From Dyella sp. OK004 (GTDB taxonomy: Bacteria > Pseudomonadota > Gammaproteobacteria > Xanthomonadales > Rhodanobacteraceae): DNA of 64,000 nucleotides. Below, in pieces: positions 36,416 to 44,692 of this stretch (position 1 is the first letter of the stretch; each line of letters begins with the position of its first letter). The DNA is taken from NCBI RefSeq assembly GCF_900114495.1, contig NZ_FOZI01000002.1:496001-560000 (forward strand), written 5' to 3'. The notes beneath the pieces were generated by a model. That model searched no databases. It was not told the origin of the DNA and saw nothing but the letters and a program-made list of their open reading frames with translations. The translations under genes and the position numbers were made by a program.

Positions 36416-36458
36416 GCTCGCCCCGCCGCGCAGGCTGGGTCCGTGAAAACGCGCGATA

Positions 36459-36905
36459 ATGCGTGGCATGAACGCTATCGCCCCACCCAGCGCCGAGCAG
36501 GCGCAGCAGGACATCGTCGACGAATTCGCTTTCTTCGGCGACTGGACCGAGCGCTACCAGTACCTGATCGACCTCGGCAAGCAGCTGCCCGATTTTCCCG
36601 AAGCGCTGAAGACCGAGGAGCACCGCGTCCACGGCTGCCAGTCGATGGTCTGGCTGGTGCCGAGCGGCGACGCCGCCAAGATGCATTTCGCCGCGATCAG
36701 CGACTCAGCCATCGTGTCGGGCCTGATCGCCCTGGTGCTGCGAGTGTATTCGGGCCGGTCGGCCCGCGAGATCGTGTCGACCGAACCGCGCTTTATTGAA
36801 GCCATCGGCCTGGCCAAGCATTTGTCGCCCACCCGCTCCAACGGCCTGGCCGCCATGCTGGCCAAACTGAAGGCCTACGCCACCGCGGAATTGGCGCAAG
36901 CCTGA
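36459..36905 (+). CDS. sufE: SufE-family cysteine desulfuration protein
   Basis: A 145- to 148-residue SufE-fold protein. The acceptor Cys is in [14 protein letters not shown], corresponding to the active-site Cys that takes sulfur from SufS/CsdA. The rest ([41 protein letters not shown]) agrees with the family. Starts at 36459 and 36468 are both possible; no clear ribosome-binding site decides. It lies 43 bp after cysS. Confidence 0.92.
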   Translation: MRGMNAIAPPSAEQAQQDIVDEFAFFGDWTERYQYLIDLGKQLPDFPEALKTEEHRVHGCQSMVWLVPSGDAAKMHFAAISDSAIVSGLIALVLRVYSGRSAREIVSTEPRFIEAIGLAKHLSPTRSNGLAAMLAKLKAYATAELAQA

Positions 36906-36919
36906 GCCGCCGCCAAAAA

Positions 36920-36947
36920 CAAAGCCCCGCTCATCGGCGGGGCTTTG
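36920..36947. terminator. Bidirectional terminator between sufE and dksA
   Basis: Eleven-base arms CAAAGCCCCGC and GCGGGGCTTTG with the loop TCATCG, with AAAAAC before and TTTG after the stem. It serves the convergent sufE and dksA genes. Confidence 0.85.
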
Positions 36948-36972
36948 CTACAACAGGTGCGAACGTCAGCGA

Positions 36973-38076
36973 TCAGTCGCCCATCTGCTTCTGCAGATGC
37001 TCACGACGCTCCTGCGCATCCAGCGACAAGGTCGCGATGGGGCGCGCTTCGAGACGCTCCACACCGATTTCCTCATCAGTTTCTTCGCAGTAACCGTAGC
37101 GGCCTTCCTCGATCCGGCGCAGGGCCTTGTCGATCTTGGAGATCAGCTTGCGGTACCGGTCGCGGGTGCGCAGCTCCAGCGAGTTTTCGGTTTCGCGGGT
37201 GGCGCGTTCGGCTTCGTCGCCGACGTCGCGCACCTCGTCGCGCAGGTTTTCCATCGTCTGGCGCGACTCTTCAACCAGCTGATCGCGCCATTCGCGCAGC
37301 TTGTTGCGGAAGAAGGCCAGCTGACGCGGGTTCATGTACTCCTCGTCGTTCGAGGGGCGATAGCCCTTCGGCAGATCGATGGAGATGGTGGAAGGCAGAG
37401 CGTAACGCCCGTCTTCTTTGGTGACGCCATTGTCGAGTACGGCTGTGGAGCTATTCATCGAGGACTGCGGGGTCTTCTGTTTTTTGGAAGGGGCATGACG
37501 TGCGGTGGCGGTGGCCACGCGCGGGGGCGTCACGGCGACGGCGCTCGCTACTTTGCCCTTCAGGGGCGCGGCGGCGGGCTTCGGTGGTGCGGTGCTGGCG
37601 GCCGCTGCTGCCGGCTTGGTGGCCGGCTGAACCGGCGCGGCCTTGGCAGCGACCACTTTCTGCGGTTTCTTGGCCGGCGCGGCCACAGGCTTGGGCGCCG
37701 GCTTGACAGCCGTTTTCACGGCAACTTTCTTGGCCACCGGCTTGCTGACCGGTGCGGCTTTCTTCGGCTGCGGCTTGGCAACGGCCTTCTTGGCCGGTGC
37801 GGCATGCTTGGCGACGGGTTTGGGCGCATTTTTTGCGACCGGCTTCTTGACGACGGCTTTCTTCACAGCGGCTTTTTTGACCACGGCCTTCTTCGCGACA
37901 GCAGCCTTCTTGACCGGCGCAGACTTGGCAGCAGCCTTCTTGGCTACCTTGGAGGCGGCACCCTTCACCGTCTTAACCGCTACTTTCGCCTTGCTGGTCT
38001 TGACATCTTTGGCCTTGGACGCAGTTTTTCCCTTCTGCGCTTTGGCTGCTGTCGAACTACGCGTCGTTTTCGCCAT
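36973..38076 (-). CDS. dksA: DksA-family RNA polymerase-binding factor with long Lys/Ala/Pro-rich N-terminus
   Basis: A 367-residue protein. Residues 1 to about 210 are low complexity (repeated KKAAV, AKP, VAKK motifs, histone H1-like). The DksA domain occupies about 238-367, with the coiled-coil tip D-x-x-D-E-A and [20 protein letters not shown]. Of the four zinc Cys of E. coli DksA only the first remains (Cys330); the other positions are Thr333, Ser351 and Ala354. So zinc binding is probably lost. Long N-terminal extensions occur in other Xanthomonadales DksA proteins. It should modulate RNA polymerase with ppGpp; the tail may bind DNA or RNA. Confidence 0.9.
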   Translation of the reverse strand: MAKTTRSSTAAKAQKGKTASKAKDVKTSKAKVAVKTVKGAASKVAKKAAAKSAPVKKAAVAKKAVVKKAAVKKAVVKKPVAKNAPKPVAKHAAPAKKAVAKPQPKKAAPVSKPVAKKVAVKTAVKPAPKPVAAPAKKPQKVVAAKAAPVQPATKPAAAAASTAPPKPAAAPLKGKVASAVAVTPPRVATATARHAPSKKQKTPQSSMNSSTAVLDNGVTKEDGRYALPSTISIDLPKGYRPSNDEEYMNPRQLAFFRNKLREWRDQLVEESRQTMENLRDEVRDVGDEAERATRETENSLELRTRDRYRKLISKIDKALRRIEEGRYGYCEETDEEIGVERLEARPIATLSLDAQERREHLQKQMGD

Positions 38077-38202
38077 TTCCCTTCACCATTTTGGCCTTGG
38101 CGGCGGGGTGTTATAGCCCAAGAGCCTTACACCGGCAACCATGCATCTGGAATACTTGCAGCCTACTTATGCCGCAAGCTGTTTCGGCAGCGTAAAACCG
38201 TG

Positions 38203-38463
38203 GTGACACGACTCATACTTTTCATGCTCGGCTTCTATAAGCGCTGGCTAAGCCCGTTGCTGGGTCAACGCTGCCGCTTCCACCCCAGCTGCTCCGATTA
38301 TGCACGGATTGCTGTTGCACGCTTTGGTCCGTGGCGGGGCGCCATACTGACAGTCTGGCGGCTGTTGCGCTGCCAGCCGCTGTGCGCGGGCGGCGAGGAT
38401 CCGGTGCCCGAGCAATTCTCCTTCCGCCGCTGCCGCACCCATGAGGAACCCCATGTCCACTGA
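38203..38463 (+). CDS. yidD: Membrane protein insertion efficiency factor YidD
   Basis: An 86-residue protein of the YidD family: [54 protein letters not shown], with the three conserved Cys and an N-terminal amphipathic helix. The GTG at 38203 gives the usual MxRLILF start; the ATG at 38224 would remove it. It overlaps the dihydroorotase gene by 11 bp. It is unlinked here from rpmH and rnpA, where yidD is often found. Confidence 0.9.
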   Translation: MTRLILFMLGFYKRWLSPLLGQRCRFHPSCSDYARIAVARFGPWRGAILTVWRLLRCQPLCAGGEDPVPEQFSFRRCRTHEEPHVH

Positions 38464-39790
38464 CTGGCTGATCAAGAACGCCGAACTGGTCAACGAAGGC
38501 CGCCGCTTCCACGCCGACCTGCGTGTCAGCCAGGGCCGCATCGAAACCATTGCCGGTGACCTCGATGCCCACCCCGGCGAACAGGTGATCGACGCCAGCG
38601 GTCTGTGGCTGTTGCCTGGGATGATCGACGACCAGGTGCATTTTCGCGAACCGGGGCTGACCCACAAGGCGGATATCGCCTCTGAATCGCGCGCCTGCGC
38701 GGCGGGCGGCATCACCAGCTTCATGGAGATGCCCAACACCAAGCCGCCAGCGCTGGACCGAGACACGCTGGAGGCCAAGTACGCCCGCGCGGCCGAGGTC
38801 TCGGCCGTCAACTACGCCTTCTATATGGGTGCCAGCAACGACAACCTCGAGGCGATCCGCTCGCTCGATCCCCTGGCGGCACCAGGTATCAAGGTGTTCA
38901 TGGGTGCCTCCACCGGCAACATGCTGGTAGACAACCCCGAGGTGCTCAATGGCATCTTCCGCGATGCCCCCACCCCGATCATCACGCATTGCGAAGACAC
39001 GCCGATGATCGACGCGCTGCATGCCAAGGCGCGCGAGAAGTACGGCGACGACATCCCGGCCCGCGAGCATCCGCTGATCCGCTCGCGTGAGGCCTGCATC
39101 AAGTCCACGCGCCTGGCGATCTCGCTGGCGCAGAAACATGGCACTCGCCTGCATGTGCTGCACATCTCCACCGCGGACGAGCTGGCGCTATTCCAGCCCG
39201 GCCCGCTCAAGGGCAAGAAGATCACCGCGGAAACCTGCGTGCACTTCCTGCATTTCGACGATCGCGACTATGAGCAGCTCGGCTTTCTGATCAAGTGCAA
39301 CCCGGCGATCAAGACCGCCGCCGATCGCGAGGCCATCATCCGCGCGCTGGCCGATGGACGTATCGACGTGTTGGCCACCGACCACGCGCCGCATCTGCTG
39401 GAAGAGAAGGCCCAGCTCTACGACAAGGCCCCCTCCGGCCTGCCGCTGGTGCAGTTCGCCCTGCAGGCGGCGCTGCAGCGGGTATTTGAAGGCAAGCTGA
39501 CGCTGGAACGGATGGTGGAGGCGGTGACCCACGCGCCCGCCGCGCTGTTCGATGTCAAGGAGCGCGGCTATCTGCGCGAAGGCTACGCGGCCGACCTGGT
39601 GCTGGTCGACCCGAAGAAACCGCATACCGTGCGCCGTGAGGAAGTGTTGTCCAAATGCGGCTGGTCGCCGTTTGAAGGCGTCACATTCGATAGCTCCATC
39701 GTGGCCACTTTCGTCAACGGTGCGCGCGTATGGGATGGCACCTCGATCAATGACGCGGTACGCGGCCAGCGGCTGGCCTTCGATCGATGA
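38453..39790 (+). CDS. pyrC: Dihydroorotase, DDQVHF subgroup
   Basis: A 445-residue amidohydrolase for the third step of pyrimidine synthesis. The usual HxH metal motif reads D-Q-V-H (Gln61, His63) in [16 protein letters not shown], as in the subgroup seen in Xanthomonas and Bacteroidetes. Other metal and substrate segments are normal: [14 protein letters not shown] (carboxylated Lys), [19 protein letters not shown] and [14 protein letters not shown]. An AGGAAC site lies five bases before the ATG at 38453. It overlaps yidD upstream and the peptidase gene downstream, so all three are coupled. Confidence 0.92.
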   Translation: MSTDWLIKNAELVNEGRRFHADLRVSQGRIETIAGDLDAHPGEQVIDASGLWLLPGMIDDQVHFREPGLTHKADIASESRACAAGGITSFMEMPNTKPPALDRDTLEAKYARAAEVSAVNYAFYMGASNDNLEAIRSLDPLAAPGIKVFMGASTGNMLVDNPEVLNGIFRDAPTPIITHCEDTPMIDALHAKAREKYGDDIPAREHPLIRSREACIKSTRLAISLAQKHGTRLHVLHISTADELALFQPGPLKGKKITAETCVHFLHFDDRDYEQLGFLIKCNPAIKTAADREAIIRALADGRIDVLATDHAPHLLEEKAQLYDKAPSGLPLVQFALQAALQRVFEGKLTLERMVEAVTHAPAALFDVKERGYLREGYAADLVLVDPKKPHTVRREEVLSKCGWSPFEGVTFDSSIVATFVNGARVWDGTSINDAVRGQRLAFDR

Positions 39791-40602
39791 CACACATCAG
39801 GCGCGGATTGGCGCTGCTCGTGCTGTCGCTGAGTGCCCTGCCCGCGCTGTCCACCGATCTGCCCACCAGCATTTCGCAAGGCGGCCTGGTCGTCGCAACA
39901 TTGCCAGGGCTTACCCAGGCCAGTGTCGACGGCAAGGCCGTGCGTGTCGGCGATAACGGCACGGTGGTGTTTGGCGCAGGACGCGATGAAACCGGCCCGT
40001 TGACCGTCGACCTCGCATACCGGAACGGTCGGCGCGACAGCGTGCGCATCGCTGTCACCCCGCGCGATTGGCCGATCGAACGCGTGAATGGCGTACCGCC
40101 CAAGACAGTGAATCCACCACCCGCACTCGCCGAACGGATCCGCCGCGAGCAGGCCGAAGTGACGGCGGCCCGCCGCCGCGACGACAGCCGGGAAGACTTC
40201 CTTTCAGGCTTTATCTGGCCGGTGCAGGGACGCATCAGCGGGCGCTTCGGCAATCAACGCATCTACAACGGCGACCCGAAGGCACCGCATTCGGGCATGG
40301 ATATCGCCGTGCCCACCGGCACCTCGGTCAAGGCACCGGCGGCGGGCGTGGTGACGTTTGCGAAACCCGATCTTTATCTCACCGGCGGCACGGTGCTGCT
40401 CGATCACGGCTTCGGCCTCAGCTCCAACTTCCTGCATCTCTCGCGACTGGATGTGAAAGTCGGTCAGCGCGTGCGCCAGGGCGAGGTCATTGGTGCGGCG
40501 GGTATGACAGGGCGCGCTACCGGGCCGCATGTGCACTGGGGTTTCAACTGGTTGGGAACGAGGCTGGATCCACTACTGCTGCCAGGTGTGGCCAAGCCCT
40601 GA
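39787..40602 (+). CDS. M23-family metallopeptidase (LytM/peptidoglycan endopeptidase type)
   Basis: A 271-residue secreted protein with a signal peptide (ALPALSTD). A N-terminal beta domain of about 100 residues precedes a short helical linker. The LytM domain begins near FIWPVQGRISGRFGNQRIYNG. Zinc ligands are His and Asp in HSGMDIAVP and the closing H-x-H in ATGPHVHWGFNW. It likely cuts peptidoglycan cross-links in the periplasm. It starts in a 4-bp overlap with the dihydroorotase stop. Confidence 0.9.
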   Translation: MTHIRRGLALLVLSLSALPALSTDLPTSISQGGLVVATLPGLTQASVDGKAVRVGDNGTVVFGAGRDETGPLTVDLAYRNGRRDSVRIAVTPRDWPIERVNGVPPKTVNPPPALAERIRREQAEVTAARRRDDSREDFLSGFIWPVQGRISGRFGNQRIYNGDPKAPHSGMDIAVPTGTSVKAPAAGVVTFAKPDLYLTGGTVLLDHGFGLSSNFLHLSRLDVKVGQRVRQGEVIGAAGMTGRATGPHVHWGFNWLGTRLDPLLLPGVAKP

Positions 40603-40611
40603 CGCAATTGT

Positions 40612-41049
40612 TCAGGGCACGGCTCTCAGGCGCACGCGTACCGGACCTTGCTCACCCGACCGACCCAGCACGCTGACGCGCTCGTCGTTGATCGCGAGCA
40701 AATGGTCGCCCTGCTGCAAGCGGGCCGATACGGCGAAATCGACGCCCTGGGCCAAGTCGCCCGGGTCATAGACCAGCTGAAAATCCACCGGCGAGGCACC
40801 GACTGGCGCAATGCGCTCCTTGGCGATCACACGAGCCGGCGCATCCTGACGGCTGACATCGGACAGGCTGACCTCAAGCACCGCATCAGCCGGTACAGCC
40901 TGCGGCAAGTCATAAACCACGATACCGGTCAGCGAACGCACCAGCGCCTGCGAGACGGGCGCGGGTTTGGATACTTTGCCATGCGGCCACCAACCGCAGC
41001 CGGAGATGACGAGCACGGCGGCAACGGGGAGCAACTTAAGTAAGCGCAT
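40612..41049 (-). CDS. YbaY-family lipoprotein
   Basis: A 145-residue lipoprotein: the signal sequence MRLLKLLPVAAVLVISGCGWW contains a lipobox (I-S-G-C, Cys18). The mature domain (LTGIVVYDLPQAVPADAVLEVSLSDVSRQDAPARVIAKERI, VDFAVSARLQQGDHLLAINDERV) is the YbaY beta-sandwich. AAGGAA lies just before this ATG, which rules out the longer frame. Function unknown; E. coli YbaY is a starvation-linked lipoprotein. Confidence 0.88.
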   Translation of the reverse strand: MRLLKLLPVAAVLVISGCGWWPHGKVSKPAPVSQALVRSLTGIVVYDLPQAVPADAVLEVSLSDVSRQDAPARVIAKERIAPVGASPVDFQLVYDPGDLAQGVDFAVSARLQQGDHLLAINDERVSVLGRSGEQGPVRVRLRAVP

Positions 41050-41098
41050 GAGCGGTTCCTTGCGACGGAACCGCATCCTAACAGGCGCAATGTTCAGG

Positions 41099-42049
41099 TC
41101 AGCAGCGCTTGTCGCCGTAGCCGCCAGGCACGCCCTTGCTGGCATAAGCCACGGCATCGTGCGGATGCAGGCTTTCCTGGTGCTCAACACGAATATGGAA
41201 GTCGATCAATCGCCCATCGGCATCCAGTGCCTTTTGAATGCGCCGCGCCGCGTCTTCGCAGAACATCAAGTTACTGCCGTTGGCCAGCGCAAACGCCTGC
41301 TCGTCCTCGCGCTTCACCGCGGTCTGCACCGGCGTGCCGAGCGCGTGCTCCACTTCATCGATCAGTGCGATGAGATCGAACTTCGCATCCTTTGCCATGC
41401 GCACGCGCAGACGTGCCACGCTGCGCTGCGCGTGAGGCGTAGCCACGATGCCACGCTCGGTGCCGAGCCAGGCCAGTACGGCGGCGTGATCAATGGACTT
41501 GGTCGCGTCGAAGTCCTTGGCGAACTGATCCTGGATCAGCTGGCGCGACAACGCCGCCGAGGCGGGACAGGTCGAGGAATAGACCACCTCGGTACCGAAC
41601 TCCAGCAGGAACTCCTCGCCGACCAGGCTGGCTTCGATGCATACCGGATAGGCGCGCCAGCCGCTATTGCCGCTACGTAGCGCGGGACGCCGCACCAGAT
41701 GCTCGAAGCGGATGCTCAGGCAGGCGCGATCGGACAGGTCATTGTGCGATTCGAGAAAACCGCGCAACAGCGCATGCAGCGATTCCGCGCTCAGCGTCTG
41801 CGTGCTCAGCGCCTGTTCTACCTGCAGGTAAAGCCGCGACATATGGATGCCGCGCTTGTCCGGCCGGCTCAGATTGACGAAGGCGCCGACCCGCGCGCTA
41901 GCGCGCTGCACATCGCCGTCGCCGGCATCGAAACGCACCGGCACCTCGATACCATCCATGCCGACCCAATCGAGCGCACCAGCCAAATGCGGCTGCGCGT
42001 GAACGGCAACATCGGGAAGAAGGCGGGCAGTGTTTTCCTGGGCGTACAT
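41099..42049 (-). CDS. folE2: GTP cyclohydrolase IB (FolE2)
   Basis: A 316-residue FolE2-family enzyme. Typical segments are DWVGMDGIEVPVRF, VGAFVNLSRPDKRGIHMSRLY and the active-site Cys in VVYSSTCPASAALSRQL. It opens GTP to dihydroneopterin triphosphate at the head of folate synthesis, and can use metals other than zinc. No folE1 is visible in the window. Whether it is zinc-regulated cannot be told; I saw no Zur-like box upstream. Confidence 0.93.
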   Translation of the reverse strand: MYAQENTARLLPDVAVHAQPHLAGALDWVGMDGIEVPVRFDAGDGDVQRASARVGAFVNLSRPDKRGIHMSRLYLQVEQALSTQTLSAESLHALLRGFLESHNDLSDRACLSIRFEHLVRRPALRSGNSGWRAYPVCIEASLVGEEFLLEFGTEVVYSSTCPASAALSRQLIQDQFAKDFDATKSIDHAAVLAWLGTERGIVATPHAQRSVARLRVRMAKDAKFDLIALIDEVEHALGTPVQTAVKREDEQAFALANGSNLMFCEDAARRIQKALDADGRLIDFHIRVEHQESLHPHDAVAYASKGVPGGYGDKRC

Positions 42050-42161
42050 GGGTGAATCCTGTGACTTACCAGCGATGGGGCGCTGCGAGATTTCCTAATC
42101 TTGGGGCATGGCCCCTGGGTCGCAATAGTGGCGTGGCGGAAACGCTGCGTCCGCCCCGGCA

Positions 42162-43016
42162 TCAGCCGGCCTGGCGCCGCCATGCGCGGGCCGCGCGCCA
42201 GGCTTGCCAGACGGTACCTGGGCCGCTGCGGGACTGCCCCTTACGCAGCTCGGCCAGCGGATCGACCGCCTTGCGGGCCTGCTGGGTCAGACCACGCGCA
42301 CCCGTCGACTCCAGACCGCGAAACACGCTCAGCGGCCCCGGCAGGCGGTCCGCATCACGCCAGGCGGACAGCAAATCGTCCAGTTGTGCGTGGATCGCCT
42401 GCTCGCGTGCCTTGCCCGGCGCACGCAGGTCGGTACGACTGAGGCCGAAGCGCGCCATGCGCGCCATCGGCAGGGAGAGACGATCGCGCTCGGCATCTTC
42501 TTCCAGCCGCAGCAGCGCATAAAACAGATGTGCCAGCGTGGCCGCGCGCGCGGCGCGTTCGGATGACGCCGCTTCGCCATACCACCACGCGGTTTCCAGT
42601 CCGGCCAACGCACCATGCAGGGGTGTGCCGGCCGCCAGCTGGGCGGCAAAATCGGCAGCGGTGCCCTGCTCCAGCTGCGCCATCGCCGCCAGCACCGGCG
42701 CTAACCAACGCTCATTCGGAATCGCGTGAGCACGCTCGTCGTCGAACAACACCTGGGTCAATGGATGCCGCCCGCCGCTGGCCGCCGCACCGGAGAGCTC
42801 CTCCGCCCACCAGTTCAGCTTGGCTGCCGCTACCTGTGGCTCTTGAATACCGTAGGCCGCGGAAAGCAGTTCCTGCTCCAGCGCAGCCAGCGCGATATGG
42901 CCCGGATAGTGCGCGGCATCGACAAAGGCCAGCGCGATGCGCTGCCGCGGCTGCACCGCCAGCCATTTGTCGACGTAGCTTTGCCACGCAACGCCGGCTT
43001 CTTGCACTGGACTCAT
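42162..43016 (-). CDS. Squalene/phytoene synthase-like protein, degenerate
   Basis: A 284-residue all-helical protein of the squalene/phytoene synthase superfamily. The pattern FYALLRLEEDAERDRLSLPMARMARFGLS follows a second Asp-rich-type region, and ALEQELLSAAYGIQEPQVAAAKLNWWAEEL resembles the phytoene synthase helix with the R-W-W segment. The first D-x-x-x-D motif is not clear, so prenyl synthase activity is doubtful. Its ATG overlaps the gph stop codon by 4 bp. A matching gene next to gph and ubiG suggests a role linked to quinone or prenyl lipid metabolism, but this is inference. Confidence 0.75.
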   Translation of the reverse strand: MSPVQEAGVAWQSYVDKWLAVQPRQRIALAFVDAAHYPGHIALAALEQELLSAAYGIQEPQVAAAKLNWWAEELSGAAASGGRHPLTQVLFDDERAHAIPNERWLAPVLAAMAQLEQGTAADFAAQLAAGTPLHGALAGLETAWWYGEAASSERAARAATLAHLFYALLRLEEDAERDRLSLPMARMARFGLSRTDLRAPGKAREQAIHAQLDDLLSAWRDADRLPGPLSVFRGLESTGARGLTQQARKAVDPLAELRKGQSRSGPGTVWQAWRAARAWRRQAG

Positions 43017-43690
43017 GCCATTACCGGCCGGCGCAATAGCGCGGTGAGTTGGGCCGGCGTATCCAGTACCAGGTCGGCATGCCACTGATGCGGATCGCCG
43101 CCGTCGAGATAACCCCAGTTCGCCGCCACCGTATAGAGACCCGCTGCCGCGCCGGCCTGCACGTCGCGGCGATCATCGCCGACAAACAGGCAACGCGACG
43201 GCTCCAATCCTGCCTGCTCGCAGGCGAGCAGCACCGGAGCCGGATCGGGCTTCTTTACCGGCAGCGTGTCGCCGGATACCACTGCGCCAGCGCGCAACGA
43301 CCAGCCGATCTGCTCTACCAACTCGTCGGTGAGGAACGCCGGTTTGTTGGTGACGATGCCCCAGCGCATGCCTTGCGCTTCGATCAGGGCCAGCAGTTCG
43401 TCGACACCGTCGAAAGCACGCGTCTGCTGCGCCATCACGTCTTGATAAAGCTCGAGATAGCGCGGCACCAGCGCCAGTCGTCCCGCCTCGTCGCGGTCCG
43501 GAAAACCACACGACAGGATCGCGCGCGAGCCACGCGAAACCACCTCGCGCACTGGCGCGTACTCGGGCCTCGCGACGCCCTCTTCCTCGCACAGCATGAC
43601 CAGGGCGGTATAGAGATCGACGGCACTGTCCAGCAAGGTGCCGTCCAGATCGAACAACACACCCTGGATGTTTTCGGGCAATGGCTTCAT
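43013..43690 (-). CDS. gph: HAD-family phosphoglycolate phosphatase-like hydrolase
   Basis: A 225-residue HAD hydrolase. Motif I is LFDLDGTLLDSAVD, motif II VTNKPAF, and motif III/IV KKPDPAPVLLA...FVGDDRRDVQAG. The cap is the helical type I of Gph. It may be the MupP-type phosphatase of the cell wall pathway instead of true phosphoglycolate phosphatase; the two cannot be separated by sequence alone. The ATG at 43690 overlaps the ubiG stop. Confidence 0.88.
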   Translation of the reverse strand: MKPLPENIQGVLFDLDGTLLDSAVDLYTALVMLCEEEGVARPEYAPVREVVSRGSRAILSCGFPDRDEAGRLALVPRYLELYQDVMAQQTRAFDGVDELLALIEAQGMRWGIVTNKPAFLTDELVEQIGWSLRAGAVVSGDTLPVKKPDPAPVLLACEQAGLEPSRCLFVGDDRRDVQAGAAAGLYTVAANWGYLDGGDPHQWHADLVLDTPAQLTALLRRPVMA

Positions 43691-44397
43691 GCCGGCTTGC
43701 GTGCGCACAGCACGTAATTGATTGCAGTGATGCGGCTCAGCCAGGCCTTGCGGCTCACGGGGTTGTAACCGAGGCCGGAAACGTCTTCGAGCTCCAGGCC
43801 CGCATGTCGCAGCAGACGCCCCAGCTCCGACGGCTTGAGAAACTGCGAGTAGTGATGCGTGCCGCGCGGCAGCATGCGCGTGATGTATTCGGCGCCAAGA
43901 ATCGCCGCGCCAAAGGCTGCCGGCGTGCGGTTAATGGTCGACATGAAAACCAGGCCTCCCGGCTTCACCATCGCCGCGAGATCCTCAACCAGCGCCGCAG
44001 GATCGGGCACATGCTCGATCAGCTCCATGCAGCACACCGCATCGAAGCTTGCCGGTTCGGTCGCCGCCAGCTCGGCGGACGACTGCACGCGATAGTCCAC
44101 CTGCAAATCGGATTCGTGCAGGTGCAGGCGCGCCACATCGATCACTTTGTCGCCCAGGTCGATGCCTGTGACGTGCGCACCGGCGCGTGCCAGCGCCTCG
44201 CTGAGCAGCCCGCCGCCGCAACCCACATCGGCGACTTTGGCACCGCGCAGATCGACACGCGCGGCGACGTAGCCGGCACGCACCGGATTCAGATCGTGCA
44301 ACGGACGCGATTCGCCATTGGGATCCCACCAACGCGATGCTAGCTTGCCGAAGCGGGCGATCTCGTCGGGGCTTACGTTACTGGCAGCCTGCATCAT
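43687..44397 (-). CDS. ubiG: Ubiquinone biosynthesis O-methyltransferase
   Basis: A 236-residue class I SAM methyltransferase. The SAM motif is VADVGCGGGLLSEALARAGAHVTGID, and the N-terminal RFGKLASRWWDPNGESRPLHDLNPVRAGYV and C-terminal HHYSQFLKPSELGRLLRHAGLE segments identify UbiG. It carries out both O-methylations in ubiquinone synthesis at the membrane. It heads a three-gene coupled set with gph and the phytoene-synthase-like gene. Confidence 0.95.
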   Translation of the reverse strand: MMQAASNVSPDEIARFGKLASRWWDPNGESRPLHDLNPVRAGYVAARVDLRGAKVADVGCGGGLLSEALARAGAHVTGIDLGDKVIDVARLHLHESDLQVDYRVQSSAELAATEPASFDAVCCMELIEHVPDPAALVEDLAAMVKPGGLVFMSTINRTPAAFGAAILGAEYITRMLPRGTHHYSQFLKPSELGRLLRHAGLELEDVSGLGYNPVSRKAWLSRITAINYVLCARKPA

Positions 44398-44437
44398 GAA
44401 TTCCTCTTGCGCATGGCATTTCGATCAGGCGCATAGC

Positions 44438-44692
44438 TTAACGCGCCTGCCATTCGTACACCGTGATATCCCAGCCGCCGCTGGTATGGGCCGGATCGCT
44501 ATGTGCGATGCGAAGCGCTTCATCGAAACTTTCGGCAAACATCAGGTAGGCACCGCCAGATTTGTCACTGAACGGTCCGGACATCTCCAGTGTTCCGCCG
44601 GCGCGCAGCCCCTCAAGAAAATCCTTGTGAGGCTGCACCATCGCCGGGTCGTAATGCGGCCGGCGCATCACCAGGATCAGATAGCGGTTCAT
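44438..44692 (-). CDS. YciI-family protein
   Basis: An 84-residue ferredoxin-like fold protein of the YCII family (YLILVMRRPHYDPAMVQPHKDFLEGLRAGGTLEMSGPFSDKSGGAYLMFA). The conserved His and Asp of the family are present. Its ATG overlaps the stop of the deaminase gene by 4 bp. Enzymatic role unknown. Confidence 0.88.
   Translation of the reverse strand: MNRYLILVMRRPHYDPAMVQPHKDFLEGLRAGGTLEMSGPFSDKSGGAYLMFAESFDEALRIAHSDPAHTSGGWDITVYEWQAR

Noticed and set aside
36997-38202. Long plus-strand frame opposite dksA
   Set aside because: A shadow of the Lys/Ala-rich coding sequence; only its 3' end (yidD) is real.
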